Origin: Holothuria scabra
Taxonomy: Eukaryota > Echinodermata > Holothuroidea > Aspidochirotida > Holothuriidae
Length of the DNA stretch: 64,000 nt
Assembly: GCA_037179385.1 (NCBI GenBank)
Contig: CM074194.1
Span: 3,799,001-3,863,000 of the forward strand
Direction: 5' to 3'
Below the pieces are notes generated by a model that was not told the DNA's origin, did no database searches, and worked only from the letters and a program-made list of their open reading frames with translations. This document shows, one piece after another, positions 36,722 through 50,099 of this stretch. Position 1 is the first letter of the stretch. Each line of letters begins with the position of its first letter. The position numbers and the translations under genes were made by a program.

Positions 36722-38326
36722 CAGTGGCGTAGCCAGGATGGGATTTTTTTCCTTTTTTCTGGTGGGGGGGGGGGAGGGGGAGGGGGACTAGGTAACAAGT
36801 GGGGGGGCTGGTACCTCTGAGGGTCAGGCACGGCAAGACTATCTAAGCGGAGCGCCACCATCGGTTGGCGCGGAGCGTACAAGAAAATTTGGGGCTTTAA
36901 AACCCTCCAGATGGCCGGAAACGGCACTTCCCATGTGTTTTAAGCTGAATGTACCCAGCCTTGAAATACGAATCTCATGTCTGCGATGTCTCAAATAATG
37001 AGAATAAAAAATCAATCTATGAAAAATGGTAATACATACACTTTTTAGGGACCTCAAAACTGGGCACTTCTGATCTGTGGCCTGGGGGATGAGACTAAAG
37101 GGAGCCGGTATCTCCCTTTCCCTTGGGAAAAATTGTAAACTTCAGAAGCACGTAGATCGCAAATGCGGCAATATATGAATCTAAGCAGAGCGCCACCATC
37201 AGTTGGCGCGGAGCGTACAAGAAAAATTGGGGCTTTACAACCCCTCCAGATGGCCGGAAACGGCACTTCCCACCTGTTTTAAACTGGATGTACATAGCCG
37301 CAAATGCGGCAATATTTGAATGGATTTCAGCTTACCTATACCTCACTCTTTAACAGGAAAACCAAAAGTATTTGTGTCCCCCTCTGAGAAACTTTCTTTG
37401 CGTTAGATTTCCTAGATGGAAAATGGTGCTATGTTTGGCAAAACTTTGAACTGATTATAGGCCTGAGTTTTCGGATTTTCCCTTTTTGAGGAGCATGAAA
37501 AATATAAAAATATTTTTTAGTTTTTGTAGAGATTTTACAAGAGATATACATACTACCAAAGAAACAATGTGCAAAATGGTGCAGTATTTGTTCATCGGTA
37601 CATTACGTGGTCAAAATTAAAATACTACGAATAAATCCCTCAAAATAATTGAACCTCAAAGCAGAAGTATGGATCATGTGGGAAACACATGAAATCCGGA
37701 CCTTGTGGACATTTTACAAATCCCCCGGACGCCAGTGCCAACTACTAAAAAGAGGACTTGTCGAAAAAAATCGTTTTACAGTGGCACTTGTCATGGGCAG
37801 GAGTGAGGCACGACATAGGCCTTCTTGTTAAGGATGGAAGGAAGAATTATCCGAAGGCAGAACCTTACCCTTATCTGCTTACGGCATATTTTGTGTATAA
37901 TTAAGTATAGGAAGGGTCGTGTAAGAGTGGTCTCCAGTGTACGATTGCCTTATTTTCAGTAAATCAATCAGCCATCCGAAAGGGAGAAAGGGTCTTAACC
38001 TAACAAAGTCGCATTAAAGTTTGTCGTCGAGACTTTCGTTTCATCTTCGAAGTGAAATGCAATAAACTACAGTGCAGATCACAAACGGTATCTAATTTAG
38101 TGAAAGTAGGCATTCTGAAGTTATTGCTTGATTTCATACGTGCGCACAAAATGTGTTTTACACACATTCATCCATTTTTCTTTTAATTTTTACACATTTT
38201 TTTATTTTTATTTTTTTCAATTACTTTATCAGGACGCAAAAAGTCTGGGGCGGGGGGGGGGGGGGCTGAAGAAAATCTGGGGGGGGGGGGGTTAGGCCCC
38301 CCCCCTCCCCCGTGGCTACGCCACTG
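36722..38326 (+). mobile_element. hAT-like element A, 1.6 kb, perfect 8-bp duplication
   Basis: Starts CAGTGGCGTAGCCAGG and ends TGGCTACGCCACTG. The flanks 36714-36721 and 38327-38334 are both AGTAAGGT. It contains long G runs near both ends, the hairpin motif GCGCCACCATCAGTTGGCGC and the subterminal motif GCCGGAAACGGCACTTCC. No transposase frame was found. Confidence 0.9.
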
Positions 38327-40719
38327 AGTAAGGTAAAACATGGGCTAGAGTTTCAAGCGGTTAAAATACGTCCACTCACTTTTCAATGACACCGCGCACC
38401 CTGAAGAAATGATATGGGGACGTTTCAATCAATCAGCCTGGATTATTTGATATGCAGCTCGGATGGCGCCTCTGAGGATTTGCCCGACAGCGGGGTCAAA
38501 CTTCCCGATAGGGGGAGGAAGAGCAGCATTTGGAGGCCCGGACAAAGGTGATGAGTTATTACCGGTAGGACGGGACTTGGCAGAATTCGGGACGCACGTA
38601 GTGCGCCGAAACTTTGAGGTTTAACAAATATTTAAAATCCTCGAGTTTGTTTTGAACAATTTTTTTTTTAAAAATTTGAAGGAAATTCGGGTTTTATAAG
38701 GACCATTAAAAAGGTCGGGTTGTTTATTGAAGAATCCGCCCTTCATATGGGCAAAACAATTCGGAAAGTTTCGATCATAAACCTCGCAAATGCGTATAGG
38801 TGTGTGGGCGCATGGTGCATTGTTCGGTTTTTCGCTTGATGTAGTACTCGCGGGTTGTGTTTTAAGTTCTGGCTAATTTGGATTTATGTTCGTACTTTTA
38901 CGCACCCAGTGAAATACTTTTTTGATTAGGCATACCCTTTAAATTTGTCGTAAATCTTTAATTTATGGGAATTGATGTCTCACAAGCAAGAATGTGCTTT
39001 TCACCCCAAATCTACATAATTTAAAGGGCCAAACTTCTCACCCCAAACTGCAATTTTGGAACCCGGGTACCAAAATTCTCAATTGGCTCAACTCTTTGAT
39101 TGACAGCTAATTCAAACAATGCAGAGTACCAAAGCAGATATTACACAGCATGAATAATACTGAGAGTGTTTTGATTATATAAATTGAGTTTTTCTATATT
39201 CACCTAGAAGCAATACACTGAGATTGTATCTGAATGAGGATGAATTTCAGACAATTGTGGGAGGGACTTAAGTAAGAAGGTTAGGAGAATTGGTACTGTT
39301 TGGGGTGAGAGAACTGGTCCTTTAAAGGGTTAATACTTCTAGCCATAAATATATCGAAATGACTGAACGCGTTTCTAGTAGCTGCATATCATAGGTAACA
39401 GGAGGAAAAGAGTTAGTTTTATTTGGGTCTATAATTTTGTCGTACACCGCGTTTGTGTGACATGAAATGACGCTTTAAATTAGGAAGGGGGGGATTCCCC
39501 CAAATAATGACGTCACAGAATTTTGAAATCTTCAAAAATCATGTATTTTGAATGAAAATCGGCGTTTTATGGGTTGTTTTCACCTAGACATATCATTTCG
39601 AAGCATAACTGATTAAGCTTACCTTAATTAGAACAACTTAGAAATTTTGGTTTTAAATGAGCAAATGGTCGTTTTTGTACAAAACTTTCCAATATGTCAA
39701 AAAAGTGGTAAAGACGACATTTGAAATTCTTTTGGGGTTACGCATTTCATCGTACTAGGACTCGGTACCATAAGACTCTGAGACGAAACTGGAAATTTGT
39801 CCGAAAAATGTCTTCGTTTTGTGAACGAAGATTTAAGAATGAAGAGCTAATGATACTGGAGGCATTTTGAAATTTAATGAAAAATTTGTTTTGGTAAGGT
39901 TACAATGAAAAGTTTGTTCTTTTTACTAGTTATAGTAAGTTATAGGCTATGCCTTTCAAGAGCAGACTGTCAGAGTGATTAACAAAGTTGTCTTTTGTTT
40001 TGTGTACGGAGTAGCCATCGAAAATGGAAAATTTGCCATTTTCAACAAACATTTTAGAATGTGAAGCATATATTGGAGAAAAATTGTATTTTTATGACAC
40101 ATTTTGGTGTTTTTATGCAAAGAATCTGACCTTCTAATGAGAAACATCAAGTGTGGGATGATTTATAGCTTTGTTGAGGTTACTCAATATCATGCAGTTA
40201 ATGCCCTCGAACCATATTGGAAAATTTCCTCTCGGAAAAAGTTTGGCTTCACATATATTTGAACTGAGTTCTATATTTTGTATATTGACATAGGCGTACT
40301 GGAGCGTTTCAGTTTTGGAGGGGCAGAATTGGCTTTCTTGTTCGAAAAATTGTTATCCTGCCCGAAAGACTAACTAAAAGCGAACAGAATTTTTTGAAAA
40401 TTTGAGAACCTCCAAGTAGCCGGAAATGGCATTTCCCAGGTACCTAGCCAGAAACAAAGCAGTTGTTATTTTTCAGGTTTTCTTTCGCAATAGAATTTTC
40501 ACTTCATAATATTGTCTCAAAACGGAGAAAAATTTGCAAGCATGCATTGTTCTGTTAAGTAATCTGTTCGACAAAAACACTATCAAAGCCGCGCGGAGCG
40601 CCAACCGACGGAGCGCCACCATCAGTTGGCGCGGAGCGTACAGAAAATTTTGAAAAAACCTAACCCCTCAGACAGCCGGAAATGGCATTTCCCACACTTG
40701 TAACTAGAAATAAAGCAGT
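38327..40719. other. Spacer between hAT elements A and B
   Basis: Contains the MITE at 39020-39326. At about 40290-40719 there is a tandemly duplicated piece of another hAT-like copy, with TAGCCGGAAATGGCATTTCCC and CAGCCGGAAATGGCATTTCC. No gene was seen. Confidence 0.5.
39020..39326 (+). mobile_element. MITE with TTTAAAGGGCC ends
   Basis: Starts TTTAAAGGGCCAAACTTCTC and ends with the inverse of TTTAAAGGACCAGTTCTCTC. Inverted ends of about 29 bases carry a few mismatches, with CACCCCAAAC inside both. A related fragment lies at about 55249-55505. Confidence 0.75.
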
Positions 40720-42196
40720 CAGTGGCGTAGCCACGGGGATGGGGGGGGGGGGCTGGGAAGCCTATGCCCCAGATTTTCTTCAGCCCCCCCCCCCATTTTT
40801 TGCGTCCTGATAAAGTAATTGAGGAAAAATAAAATGTTTTGAACGGAACTAAACTTGAAGTATTTCCTTGAAAAACAGCTAATAAATAAAATGTGCAACA
40901 ATTAAGAAAACACGCATCAATGTGTGTCAAACACATTTTGTGCGCACGTATGAAATCAAGTAATAACTTCAAAATGCCTACTTTCACTTAATTAGATACC
41001 GTATATAATTTGCACTGTCTTTTATTGCACTTCACTTCGAAGATAAAACGAACGTCTCGACGACGAACTCGAATGTGACTTCGTTAGGTTAAGACCCTTT
41101 CTGCCTTTCGGATGGCTGGTTGATTTACTAAAAACAATTAAGGCAATCATATACTGGAGACTATACTTACACGACCATTCCTGTACTACATCATACACAA
41201 AATATGCCGTAAGGGTGAGGTACTGCCTTCGAATTCTTCCCTTCCATCCTTAACAAGTAGGTCTATGTCGTGCCTCACTCCTGCCCATGACAAGTGCCAC
41301 TGTAGAGCAATTTTTTCGGCAGGTCCTCTTTTTACTAGTTGACACTGGCATCAGGGCGGATTCGTAAAATGTCCGCAAGGTCCGAATTTCATATGTTTCC
41401 CACATGATCCATACTTCTGCTTTGCGGTTTAAATATTTTACTCGTAGTATTTTAATTTTGACTACGTAATGTGACGATGACTGAACGAATACTGCACCAT
41501 TTTGCATCTAGAAACCACTGAAAATCGGAAACCATTGTTTCTTTGGCAGTGTGTATGTCACTTGTAAATCTCTACAAAGAATAAAAATGAGTATTTTGAA
41601 ATTTTCATGCTCCCCCAAAAGGTAATCCTAAAACGTAGGCCTATAAACAGTTCAAAGTTTTTCCAAACATAGCCCCATTTTGCATGTAGGAAATCTAACG
41701 CAAAGAAAGATTCTCAGACGGGGACACAACTACTTTTGGTTTTCCTATTAAAGCTGAAATCCATTCAATGTTGCCGCATTTACGATCTTCGTCCTCCTGA
41801 AGTTCACAATTTTTCCCAAGGGAAAGGGAGATACCGGTTCCTTTTAGTCTCATCCCCCAGGCCACAGATCAGAAATGCCCAGTTTTGGGGTCCCTAAAAA
41901 GTGTACGTATTACCACTTTCCATAAACGGATTTTTTTATTCTCTCATATTTTGAGAAGTGGCAGATATGAGATTCGTATTTCAAGGCTGGGTACATTCAG
42001 CTTAAAACACTTGGGAAGTGCCGTTTCCGGCCATCTGGAGGGTTTGTAAAGCCCAAAGTTTTCTTGTATGCTCCGAGCCAACTGATGGTGGCGTTTCGCT
42101 TAGAAGGTCTTGCCTCTCCCAGACCCTGGGAGGTATCAGCCCCCCTCTTGTTACCTAGCCCCCCCCCCTAAAAATTCCATCCTGGCTACGCCACCG
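40720..42196 (-). mobile_element. hAT-like element B, inverted copy of A
   Basis: Starts CAGTGGCGTAGCCACG and ends TGGCTACGCCACCG. Its interior is the reverse complement of A (for example the block around CATGATCCATACTTCTGC). The flanking 8-mers do not match, probably because it sits in another broken repeat. Confidence 0.85.
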
Positions 42197-42237
42197 GAAA
42201 ATCCTGTCACTGTCCCTAGTTTATATGCTAAATTAAT

Positions 42238-43818
42238 CAGTGGCAAAGCTAGGGATTTCGGTCAGAGGGGGCGAAAATGGTCTACAGAGGCGCTTCGAAG
42301 GAGTTCATACCCTTAGACTCAGAACAATCGAAGCCACGGCTTTTCAGACTTTCCGTTTGATTTTCCGCACCTGGTAGAAGGCTACTTTGCCATTTCTCCT
42401 CAGCAAGTTTTTCTATTTAAACATGTTTAAATTGGCCTCCCCAGAAGAAAATTCGAGGGGGATTCTTTTTGAGGGAAAAGCTTTGCGCCACCATGAGTTG
42501 GCGCGGAGCGCTTGAAAATTTTGGCCCAAAATGCCTCTCAGACCGCTGGAAATGGCATTACTTATAAAGCCTATTTACCACATATAAACAGGGAAATTAC
42601 TGAGTGAAGTGTTTAAAAACGTTGATGTTAATTTTCTTCGTCTTTTCTCTTATGTTTTCTTCGTTTTTTCAGGTTTTTTTTATTTTCCAGTGGAGGACAA
42701 GAGTCCCCTTACCCCTACCCACGGACACCCATATTTCTATCCATCTCTTCGCATTCTAGTATGAAGGCGGTTATTACATTTGTGTTACTTTCAGGTCTCG
42801 ATTTAAGATTTTAATGTAATAATGGGCTACTTTGTGAAGGTAAAGATTAAACATGCTAGAGCTAAATAGCAAGCAATCTTACAAGGTGGAAAAGTTATGG
42901 AAGTTAATCAACGTTAGGTGTACATTTTGGTATCTGGAAATCAAGAAAAGTACACACAGAAACATTAATTGATGTATTTTACATCATGTGACCACTCTGT
43001 GTCCATATTGCAAGAAATAGCCAAGACAAAGGTCTGTTTGGCTCTGTAGATACCGAATTAATAATAAATAAAAGAAGCCTAAACCTACGCATGTTAGATG
43101 CAATTTTGTGGCTTTTGAGACCACGAAAGTACAGAAATAAGCGTTTTCATGGGTATATCGTGCACTGTCAGAAATAGCCATTTATCATGAGAATGGTAAC
43201 TTGAAGAAAAGCAAAATGGAAACTGCTCATTAAAACTCTTGAACCATTACCACGATAACAGTTTTATTTTATTTTAACCAGAATATTCTCTTCAAATGAT
43301 TTTTAAAAATGTTGTAGAAGCTATTCTGGTATTTTTATAAACTCTTTATTGTCTTTGTTGACAATTATCCCCGACAACAAGAGGGCTATTTGCACTACAA
43401 TTATTGCTGCGCCCTTTGCAACATCTTTGATTGGCCGGGAGGGTGAATTTAATGTCAGTCTGTGTATTTTGTAAGCTTAAAATCACGCTTGGTGTGGAAG
43501 CAATTTACTTAGCACGGCGTCAACATTCATTAGTGAGTATAAAGCAAGAAGATACGTCTTGGCCGAACCTCGCCCTATATTACAGAAGATGACCCTTTTC
43601 ATCAGAATAAAGTGCAGATAGTACATTTACTGGTGGCTGTTTGAGCATTTTGTTATCTGGGCCTTGAAATAACGCTGTTAAATTATGTCTTTTGCCAATA
43701 ATGGTGCACGGGTGAAGTATGTTAAAAACCTAAAAAGTGCGCGGACAGACGATTTTGGTCCGTCGTTGGCGGGGAGGGGGGGGGGACCACTCCTGACCAT
43801 ATGGCAGCTCCGCCACTG
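42238..43818 (+). mobile_element. hAT-like element C
   Basis: Starts CAGTGGCAAAGCTAGG and ends CAGCTCCGCCACTG. The flanks are AAATTAAT and AAATGAAT, agreeing at 7 of 8 positions. It shares the hairpin motif GCGCCACCATGAGTTGGCGC with A and B, but its interior is distinct. Confidence 0.82.
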
Positions 43819-44821
43819 AAATGAATCAAACAAAAATCAACACAGTTCGTGCAAGTAGTTGAAGATGAGTGTACATGTAATATTGTGAACGAACTTGGTT
43901 CTATATAAATGCTTTGTATTCAATTATAAGAGTTCCACATTTTGAAAATTTTGGATAAACCATTTTAAAGTTCTTATAAGCAGACAAAATATATAGCCCT
44001 TTTCACCATATCTTGCAATAAAGAGGGTATGTTTGCTAAAGAAATGATTGGTAAGGTAATTTTGCAGGTCAACGATGAACCTGTGAAATTACTTTAGGGA
44101 CATGTTAATGATTGTTTTATGTATGTACAGTTCGATGGCCGACCAAAAACGCGTTAAAGGTATAAAGAGGAAAATTTATACCTACCTGTTGTAGCCCCAA
44201 AGCAAATGTAACTTAGGAATTCGCTGAAATATTTAGCCGTCTGTAATTTGGCAACATTTGTAAATGTTTCTTCTGACAAGTGCATGAAAATCATGATTTA
44301 CTGTGGTTGTCCATTAAATGTATCATAGTTGTTTTTGTGTGCCTAAGAAGTATTCTGAAATAAGAAATGTATTATACATCATACCTATATCCTGATAGGG
44401 ATTTTGGTCAGAGGGGCGATAATGGTTTGCAGGCGGACGTTAAAGGTCAAGAGCAATCACACTCCCCCAAAATTTATTTTGAAGCAAGAGTTAAATATTA
44501 TAATTTTTCCTGATTTCTCTTCACGGTATCTCTTTATCATATTTTATGACTTCAGTATTGCATACACCATGTAAACCAGCAGTTACTTCCAGTAAACATC
44601 ACAGTGAAGAGAAAACTGTTTGTCATATGAATCTCAAGAGCCAATCATGAAACCGAACCGGACAGACATTACTACACACTACTTCAAGTTGGGGTAACTG
44701 CACTTGCCCTTTAAGTAGAATGTTGAAAACCTAAAAATGGCTCCTCCATGCAATTTTGGTCTGTCCGAGGACGGTCGCCCGCTGATCATTAGCCGCTACG
44801 TCACTGTGCCACGAGAGGCGT
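43819..44821. other. Spacer with MITE relatives
   Basis: At about 44440-44715 lies a relative of the TTAAAGGGCAA MITE, ending CTTGCCCTTTAAG, and at about 44794 a GCTACGTCACTG end. No gene was recognised. Confidence 0.45.
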
Positions 44822-45087
44822 TATAGACGAATCCGATTAGCGCTTGTTTTTAGTGACCGTAGGCAGCCATTAGTGGGGTCCATCAATCTTAAATCGTCTT
44901 TATTTATTGTCTGCATGAATTTCAAATCCTCATATTCAGTGAAGTTGAGAAAATCAAGATACACTTCAGTGTACAGCCATCCATGGAACAGGTAAGGAAG
45001 GAAATTTAAAGATTACAGGTGATGGACCCCAGTAATGGCTTACTAAAATAAAATCAGACCATCGCAATCTGTCCGGATTCGTTTATA
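44822..45087 (+). mobile_element. Palindromic 260-bp MITE, copy 3
   Basis: Begins TATAGACGAATCCGAT and ends CGGATTCGTTTATA, with internal TAGTGGGGTCCATCA and its inverse. Same orientation as copy 2. Confidence 0.75.
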
Positions 45088-45284
45088 GGCTAGCCTCTGT
45101 CGAGTCTTTCCGGCGAAATCTTGTGCCCCCCCCCTCTGGAAACACACTGGCTGTTACCTCCTCTGTTTTACACCCCCCTGGAATCGTAGGCCGGGCAGGT
45201 CTGAGGGCGGACAGATATGTGAGGCCACGAAGGTCTCATGTGAGGGTTAAAAGAACGGAGCCTGGTATCGTAATAGGGTGTAAC

Positions 45285-46776
45285 AAGTGGCGGAGCTTCC
45301 ATATGGTCAGGGGGCGATCCCCCCTGACGGACCAAAATCGTCCCTTTTTAGGTTTTTAATATACTTTACTCTTGCACCATTGTTGGCAAAAGACATAATT
45401 TAATAGGGTTGATTTAAGGCCAGATAACAAAATGCTCAAACAGCCACCAGTAACTGTACTATCAGCACTTTATTCTGATGAAAAGGGTCATCTTCTGTAA
45501 CATATTAATGGGTTTTGCCGAAACGTATCTTCATGCTTTATACGCACTAATGAATTTTGTTGCTGTGCTAATTTATTTTAATGCTCCAACACCAAGGGCG
45601 ATTAAAACCTTACAAAATACACGGACTGACATTAAATTAACCCTCCCGGGCGAAAAAAGGACGTTGCAAAGGGCGAAACAACAATTTTAGCGCAAATAAC
45701 ACTCTTTCTGTAGGGGATAATTGTCAACATAGAAAATAAAAAAGAGTTTTTAAAGATACCAAAAAGCTTCCACAACATTTTTCAAAATCACTTGAAGAGA
45801 ACATTCAGGTTAAAATAAAATAAAACTTTCATCATAGTGGTAATGGTTTAAGAGTTTTAATGAGCAGTTTTCATTTTGCTTTTCTTCAAGTGACCATTCT
45901 CATGATAAATGGCTATTTCTGACACTGCACGATAATCGCATGAAAATGCTTATTTCTGTACTTTCGTTGTCTCAAAAAATTGCATCTAATAAGGTATTGG
46001 CTACTTTTATTTATTATGAATTCGGCAACTAGATAGCCAAGCAGACCTTTTGTCTTTGCTATTTCTTGCAATGCACTTAACTAATGGCTATTTCAGAGTG
46101 GTCACATGATGTAAATTACGTCATTTAATGTTTCTTCGTGTACCCATCTTGATTCCCAGATACCAAAAGTGTACACCTAACGGCGATTAATTTCCATTAC
46201 TTTTCCCACTGTAAGATTGCTTGCTATTTGGTTCTAGCAGGTTTAATCTTTACCTCCACAATGTAGCCCATTATTACATTGAAATCTTAAATGGAGACCT
46301 GACAATCACACAAAATATAATGACCACCTTCATACTAGAATGTGAAAGAGAGGGATAGTGAAACATGGGCGTCCGAAGGTAGGTGAAGGGGAGGGGGGCC
46401 TTGCCCTCCTCTGGAGAATAAAAAATCTTAAAAACGAAGAAAACGTAAAAAAAAAGACGTAGAAAAATTAACATCAACATTTCTTAATAGTTCTCTGTGT
46501 TTTCCCTATTTACATGCGGTAAATAGGCTTTAGAAATGTGATTTCCAGCGATCTGGGAGACATTTTGGGCCAAAATGTTCTTGCGCTCCGTACCAACTCA
46601 TGGTGGCGCGGAGCCTTTCCCCTCCTAACAGAATTTTGTCCCCCCCCCCGGAATTTTCTTCTGCGTGGGCCCATGGATAGATTCGATCTTGCTGAGGCTC
46701 TGGGTATTTGCTTCTTCGAAGCGCCACTGCAGACGATTTTAGCTACATTTGACCGAAATCTCTAGCCCCGCCACTG
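45285..46776 (-). mobile_element. hAT-like element D, inverted copy of C
   Basis: Ends read AAGTGGCGGAGCTTCC and AGCCCCGCCACTG. The flanks GGTGTAAC and GGTGTGAC agree at 7 of 8 positions. Its interior is the reverse complement of C (for example the block around CATTATTACATTGAAATC). Confidence 0.82.
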
Positions 46777-47140
46777 GGTGTGACGTTACGGTGTAAATAG
46801 AATAAGAAAGATAATCGTTGGCCAACAAGCCTTGAAAAGGCTAGCGTTAGGCAGGTCAGAAAGAGAGAGAGAAAGAGAAATGCCTAGTTCTAGCTCGATT
46901 GAAAATAGAGAAAATTAGAGTTTAAGGAGGAAGAAGACGGGACAAGTAGTAGACACTAGCTTTGACTAGAACAGCTCACTTCGATTGTGGAAATTGTCAG
47001 AGAGAGAGTGCCGACATTGCAGTCAATTTGTTTGTCATGGTAGAACCTACTGACAGACTCCACAAGGGGTGATGAAAGAACATTCCTGGAGAAGGGACCA
47101 AGTTCGCATTTTGGTGATCTATCAACTCGAAGCCCGCAAA
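46777..47140. other. Spacer, nothing recognised
   Basis: A GA-rich stretch at about 46858-46880 and no gene or clear repeat. Confidence 0.35.
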
Positions 47141-47811
47141 CAGCGGCGTAGCTAGCCATTTTCCTAGGGAGGCAAGCACCCAAATTGTCCGATTTTTCAA
47201 AGTGTAAATACTACTGCATTAGGGAAATAATTTGCAGAGCGCGGATTGAAAATTTGGGCTCTTTTAAACAAATATTAGAAAATTATAGATTTTTGGTTAC
47301 CTTGAAAAATTTGAAATTTTGGGGGATTATTGAAGAACTTGTGCTTTCTATTAGCATATCTAAGATTGCATGCGCTGACAATTGTTTTTATTACATAACT
47401 TTATCTAAGGGCCTGCAGATTGAGACCTCCCGAAGACATTTAAAATGGTTCTAAAACTATGTTGCCTTTTTAAGACAAAATATGTGGAAATGAAGAGCCT
47501 ATACTGTAGAAAATTTAGGTACTGAAACGGCGCTGCAGTAGCTCAGTTAAGTTAACCAAACTTATTTATGAGCAAACACTGCATTAGATATTGTAAACCG
47601 AAGCTTGCGAGGCGCGCCGAAAATTCCGTTTTAAGCAAATAGTTACAAATATGGAGCTTTTATTGGAGAGAATTTGGAATTTCATGCAGAAAAAGTCTGG
47701 AAAACGTACTCTATTTTACTGGTGTCCAACATGGCAAATTTCCGAATTTTTCACTTTTCAGGGCGGGGGGGGGTGGGAATCACCCCTACCTCCCCTGTAG
47801 CTACGCCACAG
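47141..47811 (+). mobile_element. hAT-like element, family E, copy 2
   Basis: Starts CAGCGGCGTAGCTAGCC and ends GTAGCTACGCCACAG. Its interior matches 3842-4602 in the same orientation and 61955-62660 in the opposite one. The flanks CCCGCAAA and CCCTCATC agree at five of eight positions. Confidence 0.75.
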
Positions 47812-50093
47812 CCCTCATCCTAAACAATTCCATTTTCTCAACTTAATTAAACCCTCGCTTCTAACAAACTTTCTTAAGCCTTCCTTGCCCAGACAAAACC
47901 TTAGGCTATTACTATCATTGCATGTATCGTTAGAAGAACCAAACAGAACTTGCATTCTCGGTGTAGCGTTGCATGGTGTTAGCTACTTTGCCCCCTTTTC
48001 GCTTCAAAAATATATTTGGGTGATTAGTGTATAATGGTGATGAGCACAATTTCACATGGCTGTCTTTTTACGTTTTTGTGCAAAATTCTGTTTTAGAATT
48101 TATAATTCCCTATAAACCTAGAGTACATTTGATAAAATATTTATTTAGTACAGTATTTTGTCCTTCTTATAGGTAGGTCAGATCAGTTATCTAACCATAA
48201 TGACAGGCAGTATGACACTCTAGGAGGTCCAAATGCTTACTTTGTGCTCACAAGATTTAGAGACCGACTCAGACTTGAGTTTTTGTTTTGATCCTGGTCT
48301 GTTTCCATGACCCTCTACAGGTATCAGACTCGAGTTGTCATTTTGGACACCCATGCTGATTAGAGTCATCACAAAACAAGACGAGTTTGATTCAGTGACT
48401 TGAATAGTTGTGACACTGTTACAACTACAGACCATAATAGGGTTCACAAGACTGAAGGTTTGCAAGACCAAAAAGAAAATAGGGTCTGTGAGGACGAAAA
48501 TGAAAAAAGGCTCACTAGACCGATATTAAAGAGTTTCATTGAGTTGATATCAATAACTTAATGAGAGTCTCAAAGGATCACTATCTGATAAAATGCTTAT
48601 AGTTAGCATAACATGCCAAGTTTCAAGTCAAAAAGTTGCAAAAATGCTAAAACTTTGAATTTTCTTCCTTTTCTTCCTTTTTTTCCTTTTCTTCCTGAGT
48701 GTCCTAACTTGTAATGGTTTTGTACATAATTTGAAAAAGCGTCTGGTAACGAATTTTGGAAAACCAACTTGAACACTCACTCATAAAACAGTTATTTGTT
48801 CGTAGGGTATGGGGATTGTCTTAGACTGACCATTTGTCATTGGTATGTAAAGAAAATTCAATAGGTTTGGAAAAATTTGTTGAATTTCATGAACCAACTC
48901 TATGAGCTGCCTTAAAAAACCTGCTTACCTGTTTTCCTTTTTAGGCTCGCAGAGTGAGACCTATTCTCATTTTCAACTTTTCTCATTTTCAGTCACTTCC
49001 AGCCTCATTACCTCGTCCAACCTTTCAGTCTTGAAAACCCTTGCACATTTTCTGTCATGAAAACCTTATCTTCTTAACTTTCGGTCTTGTGAGCCCTTTC
49101 TCATTTACATTTTCAGTCTCGCTGACCTCCAATCTCGCAAACCTTTGGTCTCATTGGATACCCCCACCCCCCCTCCCCCACTGTTAACTTTACAGCTGGA
49201 GCGATCTCTCAAAGCAGAAGAAAGGCATTCACTGGTCACTTCTCTCACTGTATTGATGAATGTGCTGCAAAACATTATATGACACATAAAAAAAAAATAC
49301 AAGAAAAAATTACAAATAAAAAAATACAAAGCACACTGCCCTGCACGAACACACATGGCTATTTGAGAACACAAGACTTGGTTAATGGAAAAGATGGCTC
49401 TGTATATACTGTAACAGTGTGTCTTCATCCTGTAGAAAAAGCACTCATAACTTGTTCACCCATTACTGTCCAAACTTCAAATGATGCAACATCTGTGACT
49501 CTTCTAATGCATAATGATTTGTACAGATGCAGCAAATTTTACTTAAATTTATTGGTGGGACTTAACATTTTAATACTTCTAGCTAGTTTCTTTTCCTACA
49601 TTTTCGGTGCATTTTGAACATAATACTTCAATTACTAAAGAGTAGCATGCTACAAATAAGAAAGAAGGTGCTTTGGTTGAATGAACTGTATGAAGAAAAG
49701 CACCAGATTTCCATAATGTTGATCTTTTGACCTTCTGATGGAGTCTCATTTGGCATCCTTTGATACAGTGATTGGCAAACAAACATGACCTTAATATTGG
49801 TCTAAAAACAGTAATTTCTCCCTTACTTTGAAAATTACTTTGCTTGTGTTATATATGGAAGATGAACAGCTGTCCTTGAACTATAACTTCATACAAATAT
49901 CTGTACAGTAGGCAAACCAATCAAATTATGGCCGAGATGAGACAATCTAAAATTCCTTGCACAAAAGGAAATGATCTGGTAGTTGCTATGAATTTGCTCT
50001 TTAAGTTTGGCCTTGACAGGTACTAGAAGTTGAGCCTACAGTAAACTCATGCAAAGCATGGTTGATATGAATTTCTTCAGATGCACTAAGAAT
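47812..50093. other. Intergenic region 3' of GPAA1
   Basis: Holds the second GGTCT/AGACC palindromic repeat (48420-49165). No gene was recognised between it and the GPAA1 polyadenylation signal. Confidence 0.45.
48420..49165. repeat. Palindromic element of short GGTCTnnnAGACC units, copy 2
   Basis: The left arm holds units like GGTTTGCAAGACCAAAAAG and GGGTCTGTGAGGAC. The right arm holds the inverse units, such as TTTCGGTCTTGTGAGCCC and AATCTCGCAAACC. About 400 bases of ordinary sequence with a TTCC-rich tract lie between them. Confidence 0.65.
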
Positions 50094-50099
50094 TTTATT
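50094..50099 (-). terminator. Candidate GPAA1 polyadenylation signal AATAAA
   Basis: A minus-strand AATAAA lies about 200 bases past the GPAA1 stop. No long A tract follows the gene, which argues against a recent processed retrocopy. Confidence 0.45.
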
